From Psilocybe azurescens (Eukaryota > Basidiomycota > Agaricomycetes > Agaricales > Agrocybaceae): 19,244 bases of DNA. The translations under genes and the position numbers were made by a program. Below the pieces are notes generated by a model. The model was not told the origin of the DNA, searched no databases, and saw only the letters and a program-made list of their open reading frames with translations. Below, piece after piece: positions 1 through 8,381 of this stretch. Numbering within the stretch: position 1 is the first letter of the stretch; every line of letters starts with the position of its first letter. The stretch covers positions 1 through 19,244 of the forward strand of contig JAJIRX010000021.1 in NCBI GenBank assembly GCA_023853785.1, written 5' to 3'.

Positions 1-69
1 TACGACAAGTCTTTTCTTTTCTTTTCTTTCTTTCTTTCTTTTCCTTTCTTTGTCATCTTTCACATCATT

Positions 70-181
70 GATACATCATCGTACACTCTGATGAACTTTA
101 CTTTCACTTCCATCTTTATGATACATCTTTTGATGAACGTTGATCTGTTTCTCTTATTCTTATATACATCTGCTGATGAAC
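70..181 (+). repeat. Three iterations of an ATACATC...TGATGAAC motif in U3 of element A
   Basis: The pair ATACATC followed after a few bases by TGATGAAC occurs at 70-96, 120-138 and 164-181, at spacings of about 44-50 bp. All lie upstream of the TATA-like box. Repeated short boxes in U3 are typical of transcription-factor or enhancer sites in LTRs; that role is inference. The 3' LTR carries a fourth copy through its 60-bp duplication. Confidence 0.6.
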
Positions 182-217
182 ATTCGATCTCATTTCAATT
201 AGCTGTACAGTTCATAG

Positions 218-225
218 TATTTATA
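218..225 (+). promoter_or_regulatory. TATA-like box of element A 5' LTR
   Basis: TATTTATA at 218-225 lies 32 bp upstream of the self-primer sequence at 250. It is conserved at 6743-6750 in the 3' LTR. The spacing suits a polymerase II core promoter with transcript start at about 250. Confidence 0.65.
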
Positions 226-249
226 CGAGGAAGCATCTACGTATTCTTT

Positions 250-260
250 AGCTAGTTCTT
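250..260 (+). promoter_or_regulatory. Predicted transcript 5' end / self-primer of element A
   Basis: AGCTAGTTCTT is the exact reverse complement of 370-380, immediately after the LTR. In Tf1 the first 11 nt of the mRNA fold back onto the PBS and prime minus-strand synthesis. Length, perfect complementarity and the TATA-like box 32 bp upstream all fit that model, which puts the start of R at 250. The same 11-mer is kept at 6776-6786 in the 3' LTR. Confidence 0.75.
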
Positions 261-369
261 GAGAATCCAACCTGCTTAACCTGCTCTACTCTGAACTTGA
301 ACTTGTTCTTGTAAACGATTGGTGGTTAGATTACGCACACTGCGTGATTCTAACTTGAGATCGTAACAA

Positions 370-380
370 AAGAACTAGCT
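370..380 (+). promoter_or_regulatory. Self-priming primer binding site of element A
   Basis: AAGAACTAGCT begins 2 nt after the LTR end. There is no TGG start as expected for annealing to a tRNA 3' CCA. It pairs over 11 nt with 250-260 of the same transcript. Confidence 0.75.
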
Positions 381-391
381 TCCATACTGCT

Positions 392-1439
392 TTGTCCACA
401 AGCGGTATTGGGAGCTTGAACCAGACACCACGACATCTCAAGCAGAACCTTCTGCAAACTACGACACCGACAACAGTGGTGAACAAACACCTACATCAGA
501 CATTCAACACACTACCCGAACTCCAGGACTATTGTCAGGAGAAGAATACTTCACCAATGCCTCTGAACCCTCTGAACCAAACACAAATGGTTGACCAACA
601 AATGATCGATGCCCGAAGACAAGGGAACTCTCTCTTAGTAAACCTACACCCTTCAACGGTGAACGGTTTAAGAGCAAGAAATTCCTTCAAGAATGTATCC
701 TCTATATGGGGATCAACAAGGACACCTACGACACCTAAACCAAAACGGATTGCATTCATTTTCTCTTACATGCAAGAAGGGAATGCGGTCATTTGGAAAC
801 AACAATTTGTCCAGAACAAATTGAACCTTGACACAGGGGATACCAACTTACCGACTTACAGGAATTTATCAACAAATTCCAGAAGGCATTCAAGCCAGAA
901 GAAGAAGACATTGGTATTAGACAAATTAAAAATGCTTTGACAAAAGAATCTGACCGGCCGAACAACTAGTAACAAAGTTCAAACTACTGGTTGGAAAGGT
1001 GGGGATGTCTAACAACTCCGACACTGCAAACAAACTCCTAATTGAAATGTTCAAGACAGAGCTAAACCCGGCACTAGTACAGAAGATCATCATGTCCGAG
1101 AAGAAGCCCACCAAGATCAAAGAATGGTACGACAAAGCCATGACTTTCGATAGGAGCTATCGACTCGCTATGGCAATTAAAGGCCCATCTCAATCAAACA
1201 CGCGATTCATTCCCAGAGCCGTGCCAAGAAAGGACCCCTCTGCAATGGATGTCGATGTTATGACCACTGAGGAACGAACAAGCCTTATGAAAAAAGGGGC
1301 TTGTTTCAGATGCAAACAAACAGGACATCTTGCAGTAGATTGCCCTCAGAAGAAGAAGAACAACCCCTTCTTACCGAAGGGAATTACCAAAGAAGAAATG
1401 GACACCCAAGGACCTTCATGCCCATATCCGGGGAGCTGA
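392..1439 (+). pseudogene. gag: Element A gag (capsid/nucleocapsid), frameshifted
   Basis: This would encode the structural polyprotein that packages element RNA in cytoplasmic virus-like particles. The probable start is the TTG at 392 (followed by STSGIGS), in the place of a lost ATG. The frame then moves to an acidic disordered N-terminus from about 412, a TGA at 592-594, and the capsid start (KPTPFNGERF, about 640-670). Frame changes follow near 736, 848 and 967. The last part, frame 999-1439, carries capsid helices and a nucleocapsid knuckle CFRCKQTGHLAVDC (CX2CX4HX4C, 1302-1343), then a lysine-rich stretch. The stop is at 1437-1439. Four or more indels or stops make it non-functional. 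Gag and pol probably formed separate or frameshift-linked ORFs originally, but the decay hides the junction. Confidence 0.88.
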
Positions 1440-1559
1440 ACATGGAGGAGAGAGAAGAACTGGCAAGTTTGGCAATGGGAAACCAGGAGAAGGAAAGCAA
1501 CACTGAGGATTTTAAAATGGAGAACCGGAATCAATGTCAGTCTCTCCACGATTAGGCAT

Positions 1560-2157
1560 CTATTCTGTATTTATGGCTACGCTCGAGAATAAATCTATGC
1601 ATTTACCGATTTCATTCTCTGCCATAAAAATGGAAAGCCACAAATCGTTGAAACCTTGGGTCTAATTGACTCTGGAGCTGGTGGAAAATTCATTGACCAA
1701 AACTATGCCAGGAAACTGGGACTCGAACAAAAACCCTTGAAAAGAAACCTCACGGTGTACAATGTGGACGGAACTCTCAACAAGAAAGGAACAATCTACC
1801 TTTGTAGAACTCAATCTTACTATCAGGAACAGAACGAATAAAGAAATTCTATTTGTCTCTGGACTGGGACAACAAAAAACTATTCTAGGATTACCTTGGC
1901 TTCAAAAACGAAACCCTGACATTGATTGGGAAACTGGAAAAGTCAGATGGAGAGTTTCCAAATCCATCCATGCTACCACTATGGAAGAAGAACTGGAAGA
2001 AACAGAACCAATCATGAACACCATGGACACCCCACTCAAGGACTTCAACGCTTTGGTAATAAATTTTATCAAAGCAAAAGATTCAAGAAATGGACCAGAC
2101 ATGGATCAATGTGAAAACTACGGCTTCACAAACTCTGGCAATGGAACACAAAAATAG
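1560..2157 (+). pseudogene. Element A aspartic protease region of pol
   Basis: The retropepsin would cut Gag-Pol inside the particle. The catalytic motif LIDSGAGGKFID (from 1659) is the classical D-S-G-A active site and is intact. About 50 residues later the frame shifts (near 1800) into a segment reading GLGQQKTILGLPWLQKRNP, the ILGLPWL being the conserved C-terminal flap/helix motif of Gypsy proteases. The segment ends at a TAG near 2155 after a poorly conserved linker. Between gag and this domain (1440-1600) frames are disrupted and no motif is visible. One frameshift inside the domain inactivates it. Confidence 0.85.
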
Positions 2158-2159
2158 GA

Positions 2160-2985
2160 CACCTGCTAAACCTCTGGAAGAACTTATTCCCCCAGACCTC
2201 CATGACTATCTTGGACTTTTTGACAAAAGGCAGCAGATCGATTTCCCATCTCAAGACCCTGGGACCACAAAATTGAACTGAAACCTGAATTCAAACCGAA
2301 AACCATGCAAGGTCTACAGCCTCACCCTGGAAGAACAAATCGAACAGGACAAATTTCTGAAAGAAATGCTGGACAAAGGATATATTGTCAGATCAGAATC
2401 AGACATCGCTTTGCCCTTTTTTCTTTGTAGCCAAGAAGGACGGAAAACTGCGACCTTGTCAAGACTATCAATATCTAAATGAATGGACAGTAAAGAATGC
2501 CTACCCTTTGCAACGGATCCCTGATCTACTGGACAAACTCAAAGGAGCAAAATTCTTTACCAAACTGGACATCAGACAAGGATACAACAATGTTTGCATT
2601 TGAAAGGAAGATCAATGGAAAGCTGCCTTCAAAACAAATTGAGGTCTCTTTGAACCCACAGTTATGTTCTTCGGATTATGCAATTCCCCAGCCACTTTTC
2701 AATCCATGATGGATTCACTGTTCGAAGGCGAAATATCGGAGGATTTGTGATTATTTACATGGACAACATCTTAATCTTTGCTGAAAATCAAGAAGATTTG
2801 GTGAGATACGAACAGATTGTCCTGCAAAGGCTAAAAGATAATGACCTGTACCTCAAACTGGAAAAATGCATCTTCAGACAATGAAATGTCGAATAACTGG
2901 GAATGATAATTGAGGAAGGAAGAATCTCTATGGACCAATCGAAACTGAAAGGAATCTGAGACTGGCCAGCACCTACCACAGTCAA
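2160..2985 (+). pseudogene. Element A reverse transcriptase domain, broken, active site YMDN
   Basis: This domain copies element RNA to cDNA. Conserved blocks are readable in order: PPDLHDYLGLFDK (about 2194), [20 protein letters not shown] (about 2410-2470), [15 protein letters not shown] (about 2548-2592), and LYLKLEKCIF before the end. The catalytic box reads YMDN (2756-2767) where the family has Y-x-D-D, so the second metal-binding aspartate is lost. In-frame TGA codons lie at 2601, 2882 and 2957, and a TAA near 2894, with frameshifts near 2220, 2380 and 2720. LGMIIEEGRISMD after the stops is the conserved RT thumb/connection start. Confidence 0.93.
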
Positions 2986-3540
2986 GCAAGTCAGAGGATT
3001 CCTAGGATTTGGAAATTTTTACCGAAAATTCATCCAGAAGTTCTCTACAGTGGCACAACCCCTGAACAATCTCCTAAAGAAGGACAAGAAATTTGAATGG
3101 ATGGACACAGCTCAATGAGCGTTTGACGAACTAAAACAACAATTCACGGAAGAACCGGTTCTCTCTATGCCAGACCCAAGCAAACCATTTCAAATCAAAT
3201 GTGATGCCTCTAAATATGCATCTGGAGCTGTTCTGACTCAACTCGATGGTAATGGCGAAAGACATCCATGCACATTCATTTTGAAAACCTTCTCCACAAC
3301 GGAAAGGAACTATGAAATCTACGATCGGGAACTCCTGGCAATTGTACGAGCATTACAGGAATGGAGACATTACATTCAAGGATCCGAACATATGACAATT
3401 ATTCATTCTGATCACAAGAACCTGACCTACTTCAGAAGCCCAAGAAACCTGAACAGGCAACAAGCTCAATGGTCATTATACCTATCCAAATTTGATCTAA
3501 AACTGATCCACATGCCCGAACAAAATGATCCAATCTGACA
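2986..3540 (+). pseudogene. Element A RNase H domain
   Basis: RNase H would degrade the RNA of the RNA-DNA hybrid. After the connection motif [15 protein letters not shown] (about 2989), a TGA interrupts at 3116. Positions 3167-3538 read openly. The three acidic catalytic positions are visible: D in [14 protein letters not shown] in [16 protein letters not shown] in [12 protein letters not shown]. The end of the domain (QNDPI, about 3520) shifts frame into [10 protein letters not shown], the standard sequence after RNase H in Gypsy elements. The catalytic residues survive although the upstream frame is broken. Confidence 0.92.
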
Positions 3541-4920
3541 CCTTATCAAGAAGGCCAGATTTTATACCAGACGAAGATCACAATAACAAAGATGTGACTC
3601 TATTACCAGAGGAGCTGTTTGTCAATCTAATTGACACTGAACTACAACAGAAAATTGTCGATTCAGAAGAATTTGACATGGATATTGCGGAAATCTTGAA
3701 GGCTCTACTGCAAGAAGGACCATCAAACTTATGAACCGACCTCAATGACTGGAAAACGGAGGAATTCAACGGAAAAATGTCATTTTTATAAAAACAAAAC
3801 ATATATACTGAAAAACCAAAATCTACGCCAACAAGTGGTAAAATCCTTTCACGATCTACCATCAGCAGGACACCCCGGAGAACTCGAAACTTACAACGCA
3901 GTAAAAGCACATTACTGGTGGCCAGGACTATGATCCTTTGTAAAACAATACGTCAAAGGCTGCAGAATCTGTCAGCAATTCAAGATTAACAGAAACCCCT
4001 CTCACCCATCTTTCATGCCAATCACCAGACCAACTTCTATGCAACCATTTGCGAACTGTTCTATGGACTTTCTAACCAACTTACCACCGGTTAAAAACAG
4101 CGCCGGGACAGATTGTGGATGCAATCATGGTCGTGGTAGACCATGGGCTTACTAAAGGGGTGATTTTAATACCTTTCTGGAAGAAAGGGAAGCCGGGAGA
4201 GGCACTCGACGCAGAAGGAGCAGCTCAACTCTTACTCGACAACCTCTTCAAACGATTCGGACTCCCAGACAGCATTATCTCCGACCGAGATCCCCTATTT
4301 ACCGCAAAAGTCTTCCAAGAACTCATGAAACTCTTAGGGATCAAATCCAAATTAACAACGGCCTATCATCCAATAGGAGACAGAACCACTGAACGATTCA
4401 ACCAAGAGATAGAAGCCTACCTGTCCATCTATTGTTCTTCACACCCAACCAATTGGAACAAGTCTGTTGGAATGTTGGAATTCACTCACAACAACAGGAA
4501 GCACTCCAAAGGGTCAAAACCCCATTCGAACTCACCTTAGGTTCATCTCCATTGGCCATTCCACTTGCATTTGAGAACACCAAAGCCCCATCAGTGGAAG
4601 AAAAAGTCAAACATCTTCTGAAAGATCAAGAAGAAGCATTAGCTGCCCACGAACTTGCAAGACAAAGGATAGCTGAATGAAGAAAATCGAACTTCAAACC
4701 ATTCGAGAAAGGAATGAAAGTTTGGTTAGACTCCTGCAATATCTCCACGAGGTACCACTCAAAGATGAAACTGAAACAAGAAGGCCCGTTTGCGATCACA
4801 GAAGTCCTGGGACCTCTCACATACAGACTCAAAATACCCAAGATATGGAAGATCCACAACACTTTCCACGCCACTCTACTCATGCCATATAAAAAGACAG
4901 AAACATACAGACCGAACTTC
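3541..4920 (+). pseudogene. Element A integrase (HHCC, DD35E core, GPF module)
   Basis: Integrase joins the cDNA to host DNA. The N-terminal zinc-binding HHCC is present: HDLPSAGH (about 3850) and CRICQQ (about 3961). The DDE catalytic triad is at D 4066-4068 (SMDFLTNL), D 4283-4285 (IISDRDPLF) and E 4391-4393 (TTERFNQE), with exactly 35 residues between the last two as in Ty3/Gypsy. The GPY/F-like module follows (KQEGPFAITEVLGPLTY, about 4777) with IHNTFHATLLMPY. In-frame TGA codons at 3732, 3931 and 4678 sit where Arg (CGA) would be plausible, and frame changes occur near 3780, 4110, 4500 and 4735. Confidence 0.92.
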
Positions 4921-4950
4921 CCTAGACCACCACCCGAGATCAAAAATCAA

Positions 4951-5145
4951 GAAGAACACTGGGAAGTCAAAACCATTCTGAATCACAGGAAAACGGGACG
5001 AAAACCCAAGAAAGGAAAGCAAAAATATCAGTATCTTATCAAATGGACCGGATTCCCTATCTCTGAAGCAATGTGGGAAAAAGACAACATGTTCAACAAC
5101 GACAGCAAGATTCTTCGAGAATATCACCGATTACACAAACTCTGA
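4951..5145 (+). pseudogene. Element A C-terminal chromodomain of integrase
   Basis: About 64 codons from EEHWEVKTIL to the TGA at 5143-5145. The pattern is a chromodomain: a first beta strand HWEVKTILNHR, a basic loop, the core YLIKWTGFP, then MWEKDNMF and a final helix ILREYHRL. The tryptophans in HWEV, IKWTGF and MWEK suit a methyl-lysine aromatic cage. In chromoviruses this domain directs integration to H3K9-methylated heterochromatin (established for the family; targeting of this copy is inference). This stretch is open in one frame. Confidence 0.9.
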
Positions 5146-5255
5146 CCATCCTGATGCCTTGCCTTCTCTGACGTATCGCCTCTTCTTTCACTCAAAACTC
5201 CGAAACAAACCAACTTGAAACCCCTATCTTTGATACCCCTTTGGCCGATCAGACC

Positions 5256-5426
5256 ATGGAAGAGCTTGAGACGCTGCAAAGAGAAATTCTCACCGCATAC
5301 AACAAAACGATTGATCAGAAAGAAATGGCAAAACAGAACTACCACCGAGCTGCTACTAAATCTGCCCACCACCAAGCCAGATCTCTGCGCCTCAAATTAA
5401 ATCTGGTCAAACGAGAGCTCCATTGA
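5256..5426 (+). CDS. Element A accessory ORF 1: small basic coiled-coil protein
   Basis: A 56-codon ORF starts at an ATG in good context (AGACCATGG, 5256) 110 bp after the chromodomain stop; the frame is also open upstream to about 5160. The protein begins MEELETLQREILTAYNKT and continues with Lys/Arg/His-rich helix (QARSLRLKLNLVKREL). Heptad-like Leu/Ile spacing suggests a coiled coil. It may be the N-terminal part of the following accessory ORF, separated by frameshift, rather than a gene of its own. I do not recognise a family. Confidence 0.4.
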   Translation: MEELETLQREILTAYNKTIDQKEMAKQNYHRAATKSAHHQARSLRLKLNLVKRELH

Positions 5427-5511
5427 CACCTTCCACTGATTGCCAAAGTAGTTAAAAAGGCCAAGTCATTCTACCTCTAAACCACACCTCCAACTACTAG
5501 AACAATGTAAC

Positions 5512-6393
5512 ATGTCTTTTATCGATACTCCTGCCACTTCTTCCTCTTCCACCCCTGTCAACTCCTGCTTACGAGGCAAACAACCTGCCGTGCCTTGTCA
5601 TGCTCAAACTCTGTCAACCTTTGAAGCTCTTGACCTCTTTGCCAATAACGAGATGGCTCAGAAAATTTGCTTGTCCTTTGAAGACCCAGACATTGTCCTT
5701 GCCATCGACGAACTGGCAAAAGTCTCCAGAGCTCACCAACAAGAAGAACGAGAAATTTGTCTTGCCAGACACCGGTCTCGTGTCTGACAAACTATGGCAA
5801 CAATCCTACTGGATCAACTCCAATCGTGGGGATTTGAAAGGGAACTCTATAACGTGTTGAAAGAAGTTTGTCACGAATCACCTATAATGCGAAACCGTCC
5901 ATATTCTCTCTCATTAGTACCCCATTACAGAACACTGTTCCTTCTCGTCCACTTCCTGCCTGTCCTCCTGCTTATCATTGATCAGTACAATTTTCACCAA
6001 TCATTGACAATTCGCCTTCACCGCAGATTTCGCCTCCCGCCTCAACTCCCTCAAGATCTCCCATTCCTACGCCAACACCTTGACGACCTCCAAAAACAAC
6101 AACTTCGTCAACGAAGCTCGTCCACCGCTTCATCTTCTACAATGAATCGCTCAACGAGCACAACGTCAGTTACGTGCTACCAATGCAGTGAACCTGGACA
6201 TATTCGCCCAAGATGCCCCAAGTTCAAATGCATCTACTGTTACCAATATGCACCCAGACATTCTTTCCGAGACTGCAGCTATAACCCAGAAAACGAGCAA
6301 CACATTGACCCCTATTATGGAGGAATTGACGAGGATCTTCTCGACAACACCGGAATTGCCAACACCACAGGCAAACCATACAGGGACTATTGA
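5512..6393 (+). pseudogene. Element A accessory ORF 2: protein with two C-terminal zinc knuckles
   Basis: A 294-codon frame (ATG 5512, stop 6391-6393) is interrupted by one TGA at 5785-5787. It lies between the chromodomain and the 3' LTR, where most Gypsy elements have nothing. The first part is a Ser/Thr leader then a helical, acidic segment (LSFEDPDIVLAIDELAKVSR). The next part (MATILLDQLQSWGFEREL) is also helical. A middle stretch of about 5890-6090 reads as Pro/Ser-rich in another frame, so an indel pair is likely. The C-terminus has CYQCSEPGHIRPRC (CX2CX4HX4C) and CIYCYQYAPRHSFRDC (CX2CX6HX4C), then an acidic tail. Knuckles of this kind bind nucleic acid. A nucleocapsid-like or RNA-chaperone role is inference. 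Confidence 0.7.
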
Positions 6394-6430
6394 ACTCACA
6401 GAAGTATGGACTTCACTCCTTCTGAGGCAT

Positions 6431-6452
6431 AAGGAGTGTAGTACGGGGGTAA
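6431..6452 (+). promoter_or_regulatory. Polypurine tract of element A
   Basis: AAGGAGTGTAGTACGGGGGTAA directly abuts the 3' LTR start TGTTATGA. A G-rich run ending at the LTR is the usual plus-strand primer of Gypsy elements. Confidence 0.7.
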
Positions 6453-6894
6453 TGTTATGACAAGTCTTTTTCTTTTTCTTTTCTCTTTTCTTTTCTTTTC
6501 TTTTCCTTTTCTTTGTCATCTTTCACATCATTGATACATCATTGTACACTCTGATGAACTTTACTTTCACTTCCATCTTTTATGATACATCTTTTGATGA
6601 ACATTTGATCTGTTTCTCTTATTCTTATATACATCTGCTGATGAACATTCAAACTCGTTTCAACTCGATCTGTTTCTCTTATTCTTATATACATCTGCTG
6701 ATGAACATTCGATCTCATTTCAACTAGCTGTACAGTTCATAGTATTTATACAAGGAAGCATCTACAGTATTCTTTAGCTAGTTCTTGAGAATCCAACCTG
6801 CTTAACCTGCTCTACTCTGAACTTGAACTTGTTCTTGTAAATGATTGGTGGTTAGATTACGCACACTGCGTGATTCTAACTTGAGATCGTAACA
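6453..6894 (+). repeat. Element A 3' LTR
   Basis: 442 bp from TGTTATGA to TCGTAACA, against about 371 bp inferred for the 5' copy. The extra length is a 60-bp tandem duplication plus a longer CTTTT tract (6465-6514). It carries a TATA-like box at 6743-6750 and the self-primer 11-mer at 6776-6786, both at the same spacing as in the 5' LTR. Confidence 0.95.
6607..6726 (+). repeat. 60-bp tandem duplication in element A 3' LTR
   Basis: Units 6607-6666 and 6667-6726 share their first 44 bases exactly (from GATCTGTTTCTC to GAACATTC), then diverge slightly. The 5' LTR has one unit at 142-201. Because LTRs are identical at integration, the change happened later, by gain here or loss in the 5' copy. 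Confidence 0.9.
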
Positions 6895-7497
6895 TTTAGC
6901 CTCAGAGGCACACAACCATTATAATTTTTTTGAGTCAGAGCTGCATTCTAGGCATCAAGTTGCTCAAAGCTCTGTAAAAGTTGTAAATGATAGGAGTTAA
7001 AGAAATGGCAAAGGTTAGGTGGCATTGGGTAAGCCACAAAACTGCCAGCAAAAGCCTCTGCTTGATGCACGTGACTTTTATAACATCAACCGTTGTGGTC
7101 GAGACCGTGACTGGTCTGCAGTGTATAAGAAACTCATTATACGGTCTTACACGGTTCTCATATCCAGGGTCGTCACGCAGCCCAATTATGGCCAACTTGA
7201 ACCAGGCCAACCTTCTGCCAATTGCTGCTTTATTTTAAAAAATTCCCAAGTTGCCTGTAAGCTCCTGCCTTTCTATCGAGACTGGTACACGGAAGCATCT
7301 CGACTTGTATTGGTATTGTATAGAATATTGCTGGCTGCTCCTTGATTGCAAAGACAATTTGCAGAAACCAAACGGAAACCCTTTCATTTTTGTTTCCTTT
7401 GGCTTCTAATTTTCCCAAGCACCATCTTGATTAGGACAGCCATCAAGGCTGAATCCTGCTGCCTTATTTTTGCAGTACGAATCTTTCCCCTTCCACT
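6895..7497. other. Host intergenic stretch, nothing recognised
   Basis: Open frames here (for example 7019-7345) show no motif I recognise. The last 80 bases are pyrimidine-rich up to the ATG at 7498 (CTTTCCCCTTCCACT), as in many fungal promoters, and probably hold the promoter of the hydantoinase-like gene. Confidence 0.5.
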
Positions 7498-7830
7498 ATG
7501 TCAGACGCAAGGACTAGGTACTGGATAGCCGTCGACATAGGCGGTATGTGACCGACCATCCAGACTGACCACCACTGACTTATCGAAGGTACTAACACTG
7601 ATGGTGTTATCATTGATATTGCGAAGTCAAATGACTCCTCCTCAAGAGGTGTTATCGCATCGTTTAAGCACGCCACAACCTCGGATGTCACGACTGGAAT
7701 TGAACTGGCAGTCAAAAAGATTCTAGAGCAGTCTGGGATTGATCCTGGAAGTAAAAATATTCTGAATCTGACAATCGGAACAACGGTACATTCGCGTAAC
7801 TTTGGTTTCATCCCGCACGCAATGCAGACA
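7498..7830 (+). pseudogene. Hydantoinase/oxoprolinase-family gene, 5' fragment
   Basis: The family hydrolyses cyclic amides such as hydantoins or 5-oxoproline with ATP, in the cytosol. ATG 7498 gives a start continuing RYWIAVDIGG; splicing out 7544-7588 (45 bp, GTATGT...AG, branch CTGAC at 7575-7579) restores GGTNTDGV, the N-terminal nucleotide-binding signature. Exon 2 reads ASFKHATTSDVTTGIELAVK and then ILNLTIGTT, both typical of the N-terminal domain. At 7786 a GTACAT could start another intron ending near 7827, but the expected continuation (a HFVNA-like segment) is not recognisable. The rest of a protein normally well over 500 residues is missing. It is probably a truncated relic or partial duplicate. 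Confidence 0.72.
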
Positions 7831-8381
7831 ATGTACAATATTGTTTCCGATCTTATACTCCTCATTATCATCAAGGTCTAAATCTATCACATACGATTAA
7901 CGCTAGCTCCTAATCAGTAAATGATACTCAGCTGACTTGGTCTAATTTCGCTCTTGCCTTGTTGCAAAGACGATAGTAACAACATATGTCATAATGCAGA
8001 CTTTCAAGTTGAAATTGAATAAGAATTATCAGTAGACCATTATACAGATGCGCTTTTCCAGCAGGTTGCATTCAGGAAACATAAAATTTCAAGTTTCAGC
8101 GATGATCTCGATATGCATTTCTTTGTATTCCGACACCAGCGTATTCCTAAGGCTTCCCACTCCAGAATCAAGAGATGAATAAAAATTTGCATTCAAAGCT
8201 GAAGTATCATTGGATAATAATATCTAGTTTACAGCCACATGTAATGTGTGCACAGAGTCGGTCCTACGAGAGAATGATTCAAGAACAGGGCGGTGTAGAC
8301 TTTGTTGGAGCGAGCGGAATGGTGAAGATTTTGCGCGAGGACGATAACTTGAGGAACTTCTCCAGTGGTATTGGTAAATTA
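7831..8381. other. Intergenic stretch between two host gene remnants
   Basis: AT-rich with no convincing coding frame. It separates the plus-strand hydantoinase fragment from the 3' end of the minus-strand calpain-like fragment. The longest frame (plus, 8175-8453) runs antisense to that gene's last exon and has no known motif. Confidence 0.4.

Larger units (their letters stand above)
1..368 (+). repeat. Element A 5' LTR (first ~3 bases outside window)
   Basis: Aligns with 6453-6894. It opens with a (CTTTT)-type pyrimidine tract at about 10-52 and ends TCGTAACA at 361-368. From the predicted start site, U3 is about 1-249 and R-U5 about 250-368. Outside the pyrimidine tract I count about six substitutions against the 3' copy, five of them CpG here and TpG or CpA there. 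The 5' copy lacks a 60-bp tandem duplication found in the 3' copy. Confidence 0.95.
1..6894 (+). mobile_element. Element A: Ty3/Gypsy chromovirus (Tf1/sushi-like), degenerate, nearly full length
   Basis: Two near-identical long terminal repeats bracket about 6.1 kb holding, in order, gag with a CCHC knuckle, aspartic protease, reverse transcriptase, RNase H, integrase (HHCC plus DD35E) and a chromodomain. The order RT-RH-IN defines Ty3/Gypsy, and the C-terminal chromodomain defines a chromovirus. The LTR termini form an 8-bp inverted repeat (TGTTACGA at the start, TCGTAACA at the end), with the first three bases inferred from the 3' copy because the window opens inside the LTR. The reading frame changes many times and at least nine in-frame TGA codons occur, so this copy cannot make its proteins. 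The target-site duplication cannot be tested because the left flank is outside the window. Confidence 0.95.

Noticed and set aside
10..52. Pyrimidine (CTTTT) repeat as a possible telomere or CRISPR-like array
   Set aside because: Simple low-complexity tract inside an LTR, repeated at 6465-6514; no spacers and no telomeric unit.
592..5787. Many in-frame TGA codons, suggesting TGA recoding (Trp or selenocysteine) in element A
   Set aside because: They coexist with numerous frameshifts and a TAA, and several fit CGA-to-TGA decay; host exons end at ordinary stops. Mutation explains them better than an altered code.
6166..6519. Minus-strand ORF with a Lys/Arg-rich N-terminus
   Set aside because: The basic run is the reverse complement of the LTR pyrimidine tract; the rest is antisense to the zinc-knuckle ORF.
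7019..7345. Plus-strand ORF of 108 codons after element A
   Set aside because: No recognisable motif, unremarkable start and no supporting context; likely chance.
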